64,000 bases of DNA, from assembly GCA_020636095.1 (NCBI GenBank), contig JACJYN010000002.1, positions 1,736,001 to 1,800,000 of the forward strand, given 5' to 3'. Source of the DNA: Lewinellaceae bacterium. GTDB lineage: Bacteria > Bacteroidota > Bacteroidia > Chitinophagales > Saprospiraceae. The notes beneath the pieces are model-generated. The model was not told the origin of the DNA, ran no database searches, and saw nothing but the letters and a program-made list of their open reading frames with translations. Each line of letters starts with the position of its first letter. Position 1 is the stretch's first letter. The position numbers and the translations under genes are program-made. This document shows, piece by piece, positions 1-8,839 of this stretch.

Positions 1-1205
1 CGGCACACATTGGCCGGGCCGTCGATCGCTGCATTTTCGGACAGGATGGGCACCCGGATGAAGGAGGGCTGCAAACAGGTGTTGAGGCCGGGGCAGTCCT
101 CCACCGTCAGTTCGATGATGCCTTCCGGGCCGGCGCCCCATTCTACGGTGATGTAATCGTCGTTGGGCCCGCCGCCATCGATGATCGTCCCGTTGCTGCT
201 GGCCGTCCAGGTATAAGTACCGCAACTGGCCTGGGCGGTGTAGGTGCCCAACGTGTTCTCGCAGATGGTGCCCACGCAATCGACGATAGGGCTTTCCCCC
301 GCCTCTACCACAACGGTGCGGGTTGCCGTACCTGAGCACAGGCAGGCGTTATAGGCGGTGAGTTCTACCGTGTACGTTCCGGGATTATTGTAGGTGGAGG
401 TAGCGTTCGTATTGGTGGAGGTGGCCCCGTTGCCAAAATTCCAGCTGAAGGAGTCTGCGTATTGGCTGGTATTTTGAAACAGGACTTCCTGCCCCTGACA
501 GATGGTTACGGTATCGTTTATGGCAGCGGGAGTAGTGGTGAAACTAGCAATAGGGTCTTCCAGCACTTCCACGCATTTGGTTACAGTAAACGGTTGTCCG
601 CAGATGTTGAAGAATATAAAGGTCACGGTTCCGGGCCCGGGATCTACCCAGTCAATAATGAGTTGGTTGAAATCCTGCTGTACCACCTGGCCTCCTTCTA
701 GGGTGTAATCATAAGTGAAAGAGGTGGAGCCGCCGGCAGTATAGTATTCAATGCTATAAGTCACCGTGCTGTTGGCGCAAACGATATCGCAAGACTGTTG
801 AATGCTGTCTTGTAGCGGCCCGTTGGCCGACGGGCACAGGGCGGCGGCGTCAGAGAAAACTTCGGCAGAAAAAAAGTCCTGATACACTTCTATTAAAATG
901 GAGTCGGCAAAGGTCGTTCCATTAATACTATAGGCAATAAGATTAAGTTGGTAAACCCCAGGAAATGAGGGGCAGATCGTTAATGAAGGCTCATTTGAAA
1001 GAATGGTGTTGGGGTCCTGCTCATAATACCAGAAGAACTCTAAAAAGGTGCTGTCAAAGGGCGAAATGGAATAGGCGCCACATTCTCCGGCACAGAGCGC
1101 AGTCGGCCCTTCGATCTGATAGTTGTCCTGGGCCTGGCCTTTGGGAAGCAGAATAAGGGTGAGGATGGTAACGGTGATCAGTTTCGGGATAAGTAGTTTG
1201 AACAT
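1..1205 (-). CDS. Secreted PKD-domain protein, 5' part (runs off the window edge)
   Basis: Reading the minus strand from the ATG at 1205-1203 gives an open frame of about 401 codons that continues past base 1. The first ~25 residues form a signal peptide (basic MFKLLIPK start, hydrophobic core, QGQAQ-like cleavage region). The rest is beta-rich, Cys-containing sequence. A PKD-type repeat is recognisable near bases 330-470, with an F-S-W-N-F-G-N-G-A core followed by a G-T-Y-T-V-E-L-T strand. Such proteins are exported and often act as surface adhesins or as stalk modules of gliding and sorting substrates in Bacteroidota. The C-terminus, where a T9SS sorting domain would be expected, is outside the window. 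It is divergent from clpB across a 467-bp gap. Function beyond 'secreted PKD protein' is unknown. Confidence 0.8.
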   Translation of the reverse strand, partial: MFKLLIPKLITVTILTLILLPKGQAQDNYQIEGPTALCAGECGAYSISPFDSTFLEFFWYYEQDPNTILSNEPSLTICPSFPGVYQLNLIAYSINGTTFADSILIEVYQDFFSAEVFSDAAALCPSANGPLQDSIQQSCDIVCANSTVTYSIEYYTAGGSTSFTYDYTLEGGQVVQQDFNQLIIDWVDPGPGTVTFIFFNICGQPFTVTKCVEVLEDPIASFTTTPAAINDTVTICQGQEVLFQNTSQYADSFSWNFGNGATSTNTNATSTYNNPGTYTVELTAYNACLCSGTATRTVVVEAGESPIVDCVGTICENTLGTYTAQASCGTYTWTASSNGTIIDGGGPNDDYITVEWGAGPEGIIELTVEDCPGLNTCLQPSFIRVPILSENAAIDGPANVC

Positions 1206-1242
1206 GTATAGGGATTGAGGGGCGGTAAGGAGACAGTTATAA

Positions 1243-1300
1243 GTTGTCGGTTGATCGGTTGTTGGTTCTCGTCACCATGACAAACAACCAACAGACAACC
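1243..1300. repeat. Imperfect inverted repeat in the divergent promoter region
   Basis: Two GTTG/CAAC-rich arms (GGTTGTTGGTT on the left, AACAACCAAC on the right) flank a small GTCA..TGAC centre just upstream of the minus-strand PKD gene. It could form a hairpin in the leader of that gene. No function can be assigned. Confidence 0.45.
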
Positions 1301-1502
1301 AAACAGCCATCTACCTTGCCTGTGAAACAATGGAAACTCAAATTGAAAAAAGTAAGAAAGGGTCTCGTGCAATAGACCCATGGAATTTCTTTTTCGCTGC
1401 CTGTCTGCCGACGCTTGTCCCCGGAGTAGGCCTATTTGTCCGATATAGTGTCAGATGAATTGCCAAAGTGGCGAGGGATTGTTAATTTAGGGCCTGCTTG
1501 TG

Positions 1503-1644
1503 CCGCGATCATCCTGATCGCAGGTGCTATCATTTTATGATGCAGGGCAATGAGGCTGCCCGGCCTGTGCCGTGCTCTTACTTGCGCCTGGATTAAGGAT
1601 CATAGCAACACGAGTGTTATGCCGTGCGATCAGGATGATCGCGG
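1503..1644. repeat. 20-bp perfect inverted repeat flanking a 102-bp spacer upstream of clpB
   Basis: Bases 1503-1522 (CCGCGATCATCCTGATCGCA) are the exact reverse complement of 1625-1644. The spacer holds no convincing ORF. The right arm ends 28 bp before the chosen clpB start, so the structure lies in the promoter or leader. It is not a CIRCE element (no TTAGCACTC-type arms). It could be an operator, a leader hairpin or the relic of a small palindromic element. Confidence 0.7.
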
Positions 1645-1672
1645 AACGATTATTAAAAGAACGCAACCAAAC

Positions 1673-4462
1673 ATGACTTACGACAATTTCACGATAAAAT
1701 CCCAGGAATCCATCCTGCAAGCCCAGCGCATTGCCGCCAGCATTGGCCAGCAGCAAGTCGACACCCCACACCTCATCCGCGGCATTTTGGAGATCGAGGA
1801 GAATGTGGCGGCCTTTCTGCTCGGCAAGATGGACGTCAACCTGGCCACCCTGAAGCTGCGCCTGAATGAGGCCATCAAAAGCTACCCCAAGGTGGAAGGC
1901 ACCGAGAAGCAGTTTCTCACCAAGGAAGCCAACCAGGCGCTGGCTCGCGCCAAGAAGATGCTGCCCGACTTCGGTGATGAGTTCATTTCCATTGAACTCA
2001 TCCTGCTGGGCATCCTCACCGGCAAGGACAAAGGGGGGCAGATCCTCCGGGAACAGGGAGCTACCGAAGAGGGCCTGCGCGCCGCCATCGAGGAACTGCG
2101 CAAAGGCCGCAAGGTGACCGACCAGAGCGCCGAGGAAAGCTACAACGCCCTCAATAAGTTCGCCATCAACCTCAATGCCCGCGCTGAAAGTGGCAAGCTG
2201 GACCCTATCATCGGCCGCGATGAGGAGATTCGGCGGGTGCTCCATATCCTGAGCCGGCGGAAGAAGAACAACCCGATCCTGGTCGGCGAAGCCGGCGTGG
2301 GCAAGACGGCCATCGTGGAAGGCATCGCCTGGCGCATCGTGACGGGCGACGTCCCGGAAAACCTGCGGGAGAAAAAAATCTATACCCTCGACATCGCCGG
2401 GCTCATCGCCGGCGCCAAGTTCAAAGGCGATTTTGAAGAACGACTCCGGGCAGTGATCAAAGAAGTAGCGGACTCCGGCGGCGAAGCCATCCTCTTCATC
2501 GACGAGATTCACACCCTCATCGGCGCCGGCGGCGGACAAGGGGGCGTCGATGCCGCCAACATCCTCAAACCGGCCCTGGCACGGGGCGAGCTGCGCACCA
2601 TCGGCGCCACCACCCTGGACGAATACCAGAAATATTTCGAAAAAGACAAGGCCCTGGTGCGCCGCTTCCAAACCGTGCTCATCGAGGAGCCTAGCGTGGA
2701 GGACACCATTTCCATCCTGCGCGGCCTGCAGGAGCGCTACGAGGTCTACCACAAGATAGAAATCCTGGACGGAGCGTTGATCGCCGCAGCCGAGCTATCC
2801 CACCGATACATCACCGACCGCTACCTGCCGGACAAAGCCATCGACCTGATCGACGAGGCGGCGGCCAAGCTGCGGCTCGAGCTGGACTCCGTGCCGGAAC
2901 TGGTGGACGAGTGGGACCGCCGGGTGCGCCAGCTGGAAATCGAACGGGAAGCCCTCAAACGGGAAGGGGATAAGAAAAAGGTGGAAGTGATGAACGGGCA
3001 GATCGCCAACGCCAAGGAAAAGCGGGATTCCATCCGCGCTACCTGGAAGAACGAAAAGGAGATCGTCGATACCATACAAGGCATCAAAAAGCGCATCGAA
3101 GAGCTGGAAATGGAAGCCCAGAAGGCTGAACGCAACAGCGATTTCGAACTCGTGGCCAAAATCCGCTACGGCGAAGGGCAGGAGCAGCAAGCCCTGCTGA
3201 AAGCAGCCGAAGAAAAGCTGGCCCAACTGCCGGAAGAAGAGCGCTACACCAACGACGAAGTCACCGCCGACGATATCGCCGGAGTAGTCTCCCGCTGGAC
3301 CGGCATTCCGGTCAACAAGATGATGCAGAGTGAGAAAGACAAGCTATTGCACATGGAGCAGGAATTGCACAAGCGCCTCATCGGCCAGGACGAGGCCGTG
3401 CGCGCCGTCTCCGACGCCGTGCGCCGCAGCCGCGCCGGCCTGCAGGACAGCGACCGCCCCATCGGCTCCTTTATCTTCCTGGGGCCGACCGGAGTGGGTA
3501 AGACCGAACTGGCCAAGGCGCTGGCGGAGGTCCTGTTCGACGACGAAAAGGCCATCACCCGCATCGATATGAGCGAATACCAGGAGCGGCACAACGTCTC
3601 CCGCCTGGTGGGTGCGCCTCCGGGTTATGTGGGGTACGATGAAGGCGGGCAACTTACCGAAGCGGTGCGCCGCCGCCCCTACTCCATCGTGCTGCTCGAC
3701 GAGATCGAAAAGGCCCACCCCGATACCTTCAACATCCTGCTTCAGGTGCTCGACGACGGCCGCCTGACCGACAACAAAGGCCGCGTGGCCAACTTCCGCA
3801 ACACCATTATCATCATGACCTCCAATATGGGGGCGGAGAATATCCTCGAAAACTTTGAAGACCTGGACGTGCTGGGCGACGACAAACGCCAGGAGATCAT
3901 TGAAGCCACCCGGGACGAAGTCTTCGACCTGCTGAAGGAAAACCTGCGCCCCGAGTTCCTCAACCGCATCGACGAGCAGATCATGTTCCTGCCGTTGACC
4001 AAAGAAGAGATCAAGCTGATCATGCGGTTGTTGCTGCGCAAAGTAGACAAAATGCTGGCGCAGCAGTCCCTGGTGCTCAGGATGAGCCCCGCCGCCGAAG
4101 ACCTGCTGGCCGACCTGGGTTACGACCCGCAATTCGGCGCCCGCCCTATGAAGCGGGTGCTGCAGAAGGAAGTCATCAACGAACTGTCCAAGCTGGTGCT
4201 GGCAGGTACGTTCTCTGCCGGCGACACCATCTATGTGGATGAGAAAGAGGATGAACTGATTTTCTCAAAAGAACCCTTCAAAGGCGCACCGGCTGCTCCG
4301 AAAAAGGAAAAGGCGCCGGTAGAGAAAACGGAAGCCTCCAAAGAAAAAGAGGATCAGAAAGCCAGCGATGAGCGGCAAAAGCAGCTGGAGGAGTTGGAAA
4401 AGGCGACCAAGGATGTGGAGGATGCGGTGAAGGGGGTGAAGGACGGGAAAAAAGGCAAGTAG
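1673..4462 (+). CDS. clpB: ATP-dependent disaggregase ClpB (Hsp100)
   Basis: A 929-residue protein with the complete class I Hsp100 layout: an N-terminal Clp_N double repeat (about 1-150), a first AAA+ module with Walker A GEAGVGKT (~205) and Walker B ILFIDEIHT (~272), the long coiled-coil M domain (~410-520), and a second AAA+ module with Walker A GPTGVGKTEL (~603), Walker B LLDEIEKAHPD and the GARPMKRVL sensor-2 region. ClpB works with DnaK to resolubilise aggregated proteins in the cytoplasm. The open frame extends 41 codons upstream, but MTYDNFTIKSQE at 1673 matches the family start and the upstream part overlaps an inverted repeat. The last ~60 residues are a Lys/Glu-rich, low-complexity tail beyond the normal ClpB end. 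Likely monocistronic. Confidence 0.97.
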   Translation: MTYDNFTIKSQESILQAQRIAASIGQQQVDTPHLIRGILEIEENVAAFLLGKMDVNLATLKLRLNEAIKSYPKVEGTEKQFLTKEANQALARAKKMLPDFGDEFISIELILLGILTGKDKGGQILREQGATEEGLRAAIEELRKGRKVTDQSAEESYNALNKFAINLNARAESGKLDPIIGRDEEIRRVLHILSRRKKNNPILVGEAGVGKTAIVEGIAWRIVTGDVPENLREKKIYTLDIAGLIAGAKFKGDFEERLRAVIKEVADSGGEAILFIDEIHTLIGAGGGQGGVDAANILKPALARGELRTIGATTLDEYQKYFEKDKALVRRFQTVLIEEPSVEDTISILRGLQERYEVYHKIEILDGALIAAAELSHRYITDRYLPDKAIDLIDEAAAKLRLELDSVPELVDEWDRRVRQLEIEREALKREGDKKKVEVMNGQIANAKEKRDSIRATWKNEKEIVDTIQGIKKRIEELEMEAQKAERNSDFELVAKIRYGEGQEQQALLKAAEEKLAQLPEEERYTNDEVTADDIAGVVSRWTGIPVNKMMQSEKDKLLHMEQELHKRLIGQDEAVRAVSDAVRRSRAGLQDSDRPIGSFIFLGPTGVGKTELAKALAEVLFDDEKAITRIDMSEYQERHNVSRLVGAPPGYVGYDEGGQLTEAVRRRPYSIVLLDEIEKAHPDTFNILLQVLDDGRLTDNKGRVANFRNTIIIMTSNMGAENILENFEDLDVLGDDKRQEIIEATRDEVFDLLKENLRPEFLNRIDEQIMFLPLTKEEIKLIMRLLLRKVDKMLAQQSLVLRMSPAAEDLLADLGYDPQFGARPMKRVLQKEVINELSKLVLAGTFSAGDTIYVDEKEDELIFSKEPFKGAPAAPKKEKAPVEKTEASKEKEDQKASDERQKQLEELEKATKDVEDAVKGVKDGKKGK

Positions 4463-4586
4463 CATGTTGTTGGCCCATTTGGTTAATTAAATATTTCTTG
4501 TAATTATTCAGCGGCATAGAAGGCAGCGGCAGAAAACGCGTTCTTCAATTGATGCTGGATAGTTACTATTTCTTTACATAACTCCC

Positions 4587-5330
4587 ATGGAATCAATAAG
4601 GATACTCGTCGTAGAGGACGACCCCATCATAGCTGCTGACCTGCAAGACCGGCTCACAGAATCCGGCTACACTGTGCTGGGGCCGGTCGCGGCAGGAGAA
4701 GATGCCCTGTCTTTTGTAGAACAAGACAATCTACCCGATCTGGTGCTGATGGACATCCAACTGGAAGGCGAATGGGATGGTATCGAAACCACCCGGCGCA
4801 TCCGGCTCAAGCATGATATGCCCATCATTTTTTTGACCAGCAATTCTGACGATGCCACTTTCCGGCAGGCCAGCCAGGCCAACCCACAGGCTTTTTTATC
4901 GAAACCCTTCCGGGGGCGCGACCTGAAGCACGCCATCGAACTGGCCATTCGGCAGTCGGCGGGTAAAGAAGAACCGGCAAAAAAGGAGCCGGCCGAAGAA
5001 AACGCCTACCTGCTAAAAGACCGCCTGTTCATCAAGGGAAAAGACCGTATGGTGCGGCTTTTTTTTAAGGATATTTTATGGGTGGCCGCCGATGATTATT
5101 ATTGCAAAGTCTTCACGAAGGAAAAGGAATATTTGGTCACCCAGACCCTTAAAAAATTCAGCGACGAGCTGGCCGGCGTTCCGGAAATCATGCGCGTGCA
5201 CCGCTCGTACCTGGTCAACCTCGCCCACGTGGAGGCCATCGGCGACGTGTATCTGCACATCGGAAAACAACGCATCCCGTTCAGCCGATCTGCGAAGGAG
5301 GAACTGCTGGCCCGCCTGAAAAAAATATGA
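4587..5330 (+). CDS. LytTR-family response regulator
   Basis: 247 residues. The N-terminal receiver (about 1-125) has the acidic pair EDD (10-12), phospho-acceptor Asp56 in LVLMDIQL, Thr84 and Lys106 in LSKPF. A charged linker rich in Lys/Glu (~126-145) leads to a C-terminal LytTR DNA-binding domain (~150-247) with the family's typical FKDILWVAADDYYCKV and MRVHRSYLVNL segments. LytTR regulators bind pairs of direct repeats about one or two helical turns apart. Its stop overlaps the start of the downstream sensor kinase (ATGA), so the two form a translationally coupled two-component pair. Targets are unknown; 21-bp-spaced direct repeats at 8768 and 9506 are candidate sites in this window. Confidence 0.93.
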   Translation: MESIRILVVEDDPIIAADLQDRLTESGYTVLGPVAAGEDALSFVEQDNLPDLVLMDIQLEGEWDGIETTRRIRLKHDMPIIFLTSNSDDATFRQASQANPQAFLSKPFRGRDLKHAIELAIRQSAGKEEPAKKEPAEENAYLLKDRLFIKGKDRMVRLFFKDILWVAADDYYCKVFTKEKEYLVTQTLKKFSDELAGVPEIMRVHRSYLVNLAHVEAIGDVYLHIGKQRIPFSRSAKEELLARLKKI

Positions 5331-7219
5331 GTATGGACATGAAAGCAAGCATTCCGTTTTTGATATTCTTTTGGGTTTGGGCGGGAGCCACCGTTGCGCA
5401 GAACACTTCTGCGGACAGCCTGGCCGCCGTTGTGGAACAGTTGCCCGACGACACCGCAAAAGTACGGCGGCTTTACGAGCTGGGCAGAGCGATCGGCAGG
5501 GAAAACACCCGGCAGGGGATACCCGTCCTGTTGCAAAGCCATGGCCTGGCCCAAACACTCGGCGCCCGCGAATGGTTGCCCGAGATAGAAAGCAGGCTGG
5601 CCGGACTGTATTCAAATGCCGGCGCCCTCGACACCGCATTGCTCTATGTGGAGGCCGCCGCCCGGCATTATGAAGAACTGGGGGACCTCAAGGGGTTGGC
5701 CAAGGCCTATCAATATTTCCTGTATTTCTACAAGCGGCAGGGCGAATACGAAAAAGCTGCTGAATATGGCTTCCGGTCGTTGGAAACATACGAAAAGGCC
5801 AATGACGGCAAGGGGGTCATTACCATCCTCGGCAAGCTCGGCAGCTTGTTTTACAGCCTGGAAAAATGGGAAGATGCCCTAAGTTATACCCAGCGGTCTT
5901 ACGATTCAGCGAAAAAGGAAAATCTGCCCAGAGAAATAGCCTACGCCGCCCACCTGCTGTCCGATATTTACGGTGAAACGGGGGAAAACGGCAAGGCCAT
6001 GGAATACCTCAGCGAAGCCTTGGCCATCTATCGGCAGCTGGACGACAAGGTGCACATCGTCGTCGTACTGAATGCCAGGGGCATGCGCTTTGCGGAAACG
6101 GGGCGCTGCCGGGAGGCCATTGCCGACTACCGCGAAGCTATGGAAATAGCCCGCAGCATCGAGGCGCTGGCCTTTTTAACCAACATATATCACAATCTGG
6201 CCAATTGCTATTATGCCCTGGAAGACTACCGGGAAGCCCTGCATTACTTCGAAAAAAGCAGGGCCTCCGCCCGTCGGCAGGGCGAGCGGTGGGCAGAGGA
6301 CAAAACCCTGGGCCGGATGGCGCTGGCCTACGCCGGGCTGGGGCGCTACGATTCCGCATTTTACTACCAAACCCGGAGCAAAGAGATCGGCGACAGCCTG
6401 CTCCACGTTGAAAATACCAACCAGATCCTGGAACTGCAAACCAAATACGAGGCCGAAAAAAAGGAGGCCACCATCGCTCAGCAGCAGGCTATGCTCCGCC
6501 AGCAGCGCATCCGCTTCTGGCTCGCCGCGGGCTTCCTGGCGCTGGCGGTGCTTGGCGGCGCGGCCCTCTTCCGCCTCACCCGCATTCTGCGCAAGCGCAA
6601 TGAAGAGAAGGAATTTTTGATCAAAGAGATCCACCACCGGGTGAAGAACAACCTGCAGGTATTGTCCAGCCTGCTTCACCTCCAGTCCAGGCACATCAGC
6701 GACGGCGCCGCCCTCGACGCCGTGCGCGAAGGGCAGAACCGCGTGGAGGCGATGGGCCTCATCCACCAGAAGCTGTACATGGGCGACAACCTCGCCGCCG
6801 TCGACATGCAGGATTACCTCTATAACCTCGGCGACACCCTGCTCGACGCCTTCGGCCTGGACGACGGCCGGATAAAAGTCGTCTACCACCTCGAATCGCT
6901 GCGCCTTGACGTAGACACAGCCATCCCCCTGGGCTTGATCATCAACGAATTGGTGACTAATTCCCTGAAATATGCCTTCCCGGACGGGCGGAACGGGGTT
7001 CTTGAAATTTCCCTTTGGAAAAATGGCTCCGGGAAGCTCTGCCTCAAAGTCGCCGACAATGGAGTGGGCAAAAATGGCGCTCCCGAATTGAAAAACAGCA
7101 CCTCTTTCGGCGCCAGCCTCGTGCAGATTTTGAGCAAAAAATTGAAAGGCAAGCCCCAGGTGCTGGATGGCGAGGGGTATGCGACGTTGATTGAGTTTGA
7201 GAATTTTAAGGAGGCGTGA
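5327..7219 (+). CDS. TPR-domain sensor histidine kinase (HisKA_2 type)
   Basis: 630 residues starting at the ATG that overlaps the regulator stop. A signal-anchor or signal peptide (~1-25) is followed by TPR repeats (~70-370), a transmembrane helix (~390-412, FWLAAGFLALAVLGGAALF), a short coil, and a HisKA_2 phosphoacceptor segment with IHHRVKNNLQVLSSLL (His ~435). The C-terminal HATPase_c domain has an N box IINELVTNSLKYAF and a G box VADNGVG. This is the usual Bacteroidota periplasmic-TPR sensor paired with a LytTR regulator: ligand or envelope-stress sensing by the TPR part and phosphotransfer to the 4587 product. The signal is unknown. Confidence 0.93.
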   Translation: MSMDMKASIPFLIFFWVWAGATVAQNTSADSLAAVVEQLPDDTAKVRRLYELGRAIGRENTRQGIPVLLQSHGLAQTLGAREWLPEIESRLAGLYSNAGALDTALLYVEAAARHYEELGDLKGLAKAYQYFLYFYKRQGEYEKAAEYGFRSLETYEKANDGKGVITILGKLGSLFYSLEKWEDALSYTQRSYDSAKKENLPREIAYAAHLLSDIYGETGENGKAMEYLSEALAIYRQLDDKVHIVVVLNARGMRFAETGRCREAIADYREAMEIARSIEALAFLTNIYHNLANCYYALEDYREALHYFEKSRASARRQGERWAEDKTLGRMALAYAGLGRYDSAFYYQTRSKEIGDSLLHVENTNQILELQTKYEAEKKEATIAQQQAMLRQQRIRFWLAAGFLALAVLGGAALFRLTRILRKRNEEKEFLIKEIHHRVKNNLQVLSSLLHLQSRHISDGAALDAVREGQNRVEAMGLIHQKLYMGDNLAAVDMQDYLYNLGDTLLDAFGLDDGRIKVVYHLESLRLDVDTAIPLGLIINELVTNSLKYAFPDGRNGVLEISLWKNGSGKLCLKVADNGVGKNGAPELKNSTSFGASLVQILSKKLKGKPQVLDGEGYATLIEFENFKEA

Positions 7220-7227
7220 GGTAGGAG

Positions 7228-8213
7228 GGTATTTCCCGCAGAGTCTCGCTTTGCGAAACTTTGCGAAACCTCTGCGTACCTTTGCGGGAACCCCACGATG
7301 AACAAGCAATGCTATGCAAATTATTATTTCCCTTATTTCCCTTATTTCCCGCAGAGTCTCGCTAAGGTTCCGCTAAGTCTCGCTAAGCCATACGTGTACT
7401 CGCCTCGCTTTGCGAAACTTTGCGAAACCTCTGCGTACCTTTGCGGGAACCCCACGATGAACAAGCAATGCTATGCAAATTATTATTTCCCTTATTTCCC
7501 GCAGAGTCTCGCTAAGGTTCCGCTAAGTCTCGCTAAGCCATACGTGTACTCGCCTCGCTTTGCGAAACTTTGCGAAACCTCTGCGTACCTTTGCGGGAAC
7601 CCCACGATGAACAAGCAATGCTATGCAAATTATTATTTCCCTTATTTCCCGCAGAGTCTCGCTAAGGTTCCGCTAAGTCTCGCTAAGCCATACGTGTACT
7701 CGCCTCGCTTTGCGAAACTTTGCGAAACCTCTGCGTACCTTTGCGGGAACCCCACGATGAACAAGCAATGCTATGCAAATTATTATTTCCCTTATTTCCC
7801 GCAGAGTCTCGCTAAGGTTCCGCTAAGTCTCGCTAAGCCATACGTGTACTCGCCTCGCTTTGCGAAACTTTGCGAAACCTCTGCGTACCTTTGCGGGAAC
7901 CCCACGATGAACAAGCAATGCTATGCAAATTATTATTTCCCTTATTTCCCTTATTTCCCGCAGAGTCTCGCTAAGGTTCCGCTAAGTCTCGCTAAGCCAT
8001 ACGTGTACTCGCCTCGCTTTGCGAAACTTTGCGAAACCTCTGCGTACCTTTGCGGGAACCCCACGATGAACAAGCAATGCTGTGCAAATTATTATTTCCC
8101 TTATTTCCCGCAGAGTCTCGCTAAGGTTCCGCTAAGTCTCGCTAAGCCATACGTGTACTCGCCTCGCTTTGCGAAACTTTGCGAAACCTCTGCGTACCTT
8201 TGCGGGAACCCAC
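7228..8213. repeat. Tandem array of six 150/159-bp palindromic repeat units plus one partial unit
   Basis: The marker ATGAACAAGCAATGCT occurs at 7298, 7457, 7607, 7757, 7907 and 8066, giving periods of 159, 150, 150, 150 and 159 bp. The two long units carry one extra 9-bp TTATTTCCC. Each unit is a ~106-bp imperfect palindrome (TTTCCCGCAGAG..., arms built of CGCTAAG/CGCAAAG sub-repeats, ...CTTTGCGGGAA) plus a ~44-bp linker. A partial unit lacking the middle of the palindrome starts the array at 7228. Because the period is a multiple of three, a spurious 311-codon frame runs through it. It is not a CRISPR array: units are contiguous and there are no unique spacers. Confidence 0.95.
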
Positions 8214-8229
8214 ACCACACCTTGATACC

Positions 8230-8622
8230 ATGAAAAAGACAAAAAGCGAACTCAACACCCTTTTCAAACGCATCCTTGACATCTGTTTTGCCATCCATAC
8301 CCAATATGGCCCCGGAATGCTGGAAAGTTTCTACGAATCTGTGTTTTGTTACGAACTGGCAAAAGCAGGCATCGCCCACCAACGGCAAGTAGGTATCCGG
8401 GTGAAGCACGATGGCCAGGAAATGGGGCTCGGCTACCGCATAGACGTACTTGTAGAAGAAGAAATCATTGTGGAAATAAAATCCATCCGCACTTTGACGG
8501 AGGTTGACCATAAGCAAATCATAACCTATCTGAAAACGGCCGAGAAACGGCTTGGGTTGCTCGTCAATTTTGGGGAAGCGCATTTGAAGGACGGGATCCA
8601 CCGGAAGGTGAATGGGTTTTAA
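8230..8622 (+). CDS. GxxExxY-family protein (PD-(D/E)XK nuclease-like)
   Basis: 130 residues. The family signature is present as Y-G-P-G-M-L-E-S-F-Y-E (~24-34), and a nuclease-like core follows: Y-R-I-D-V-L-V (~70) then E-I-I-V-E-I-K-S, giving the D...ExK pattern of PD-(D/E)XK enzymes. The start at 8230 (MKKTKSELNTLFKR) is preferred over the longer frame, whose first 17 codons lie in the preceding repeat. The family is common in Bacteroidota; its biological role is not established. The gene is enclosed by copies of the same palindromic repeat on both sides (array ending 8213, solo copy at 8647). Confidence 0.85.
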   Translation: MKKTKSELNTLFKRILDICFAIHTQYGPGMLESFYESVFCYELAKAGIAHQRQVGIRVKHDGQEMGLGYRIDVLVEEEIIVEIKSIRTLTEVDHKQIITYLKTAEKRLGLLVNFGEAHLKDGIHRKVNGF

Positions 8623-8646
8623 ATGGACTGCACGGTGGGTGGGCTT

Positions 8647-8752
8647 ATTTCCCGCAGAGTCCCGCTAAGGTTTCGCTAAGTCTCGCTAAGTGAGGCGAGT
8701 ACACCGGCTCCTTTGCGAAACTTTGCGAAACCTCTGCGAGCCTTTGCGGGAA
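8647..8752. repeat. Solo copy of the TTTCCCGC...GCGGGAA palindrome
   Basis: An imperfect ~106-bp palindrome homologous to the array unit, with the same outer arms (ATTTCCCGCAGAG / CTTTGCGGGAA) and CGCTAAG sub-repeats, but without the 44-bp linker. It sits directly upstream of the two CTTCCCTGAAAA boxes. Confidence 0.9.
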
Positions 8753-8767
8753 CTTCCTTTTCAACCC

Positions 8768-8834
8768 CTTCCCTGAAAATCCCCCGCCCTTCCCTGAAAA
8801 AACAACCCCCGTTTTGCTTTTCTGCCTGACCTTG
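8768..8834 (+). promoter_or_regulatory. Promoter with two 21-bp-spaced CTTCCCTGAAAA boxes
   Basis: Identical 12-mers start at 8768 and 8789, exactly 21 bp apart on the same strand. A -7-like element TGACCTTG (8827-8834; Bacteroidota consensus TAnnTTTG) starts 38 bp after the second box and ends 5 nt before the ATG at 8840, so the transcript would be leaderless or nearly so. The same 38-bp geometry recurs at 9548-9593. Direct repeats with a two-turn period are typical of dimeric activators such as LytTR or AraC-type proteins. Confidence 0.65.
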
Positions 8835-8839
8835 CCCCC

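Noticed and set aside
1535..2752. 405-codon minus-strand ORF opposite clpB
   Set aside because: Shadow of a strongly supported clpB; no domain.
6176..7309. 377-codon minus-strand ORF opposite the sensor kinase
   Set aside because: Shadow frame; the plus strand has complete kinase motifs.
7228..8213. CRISPR array
   Set aside because: Units of 150 bp are contiguous with no unique spacers, and no cas gene is present.
7298..8233. 311-codon ORF across the tandem array, repeating M-N-K-Q-C-Y-A-N-Y-Y-F-P
   Set aside because: It exists only because the repeat period is a multiple of three; each unit is a palindrome shared with non-coding solo copies, and there is no signal or domain.
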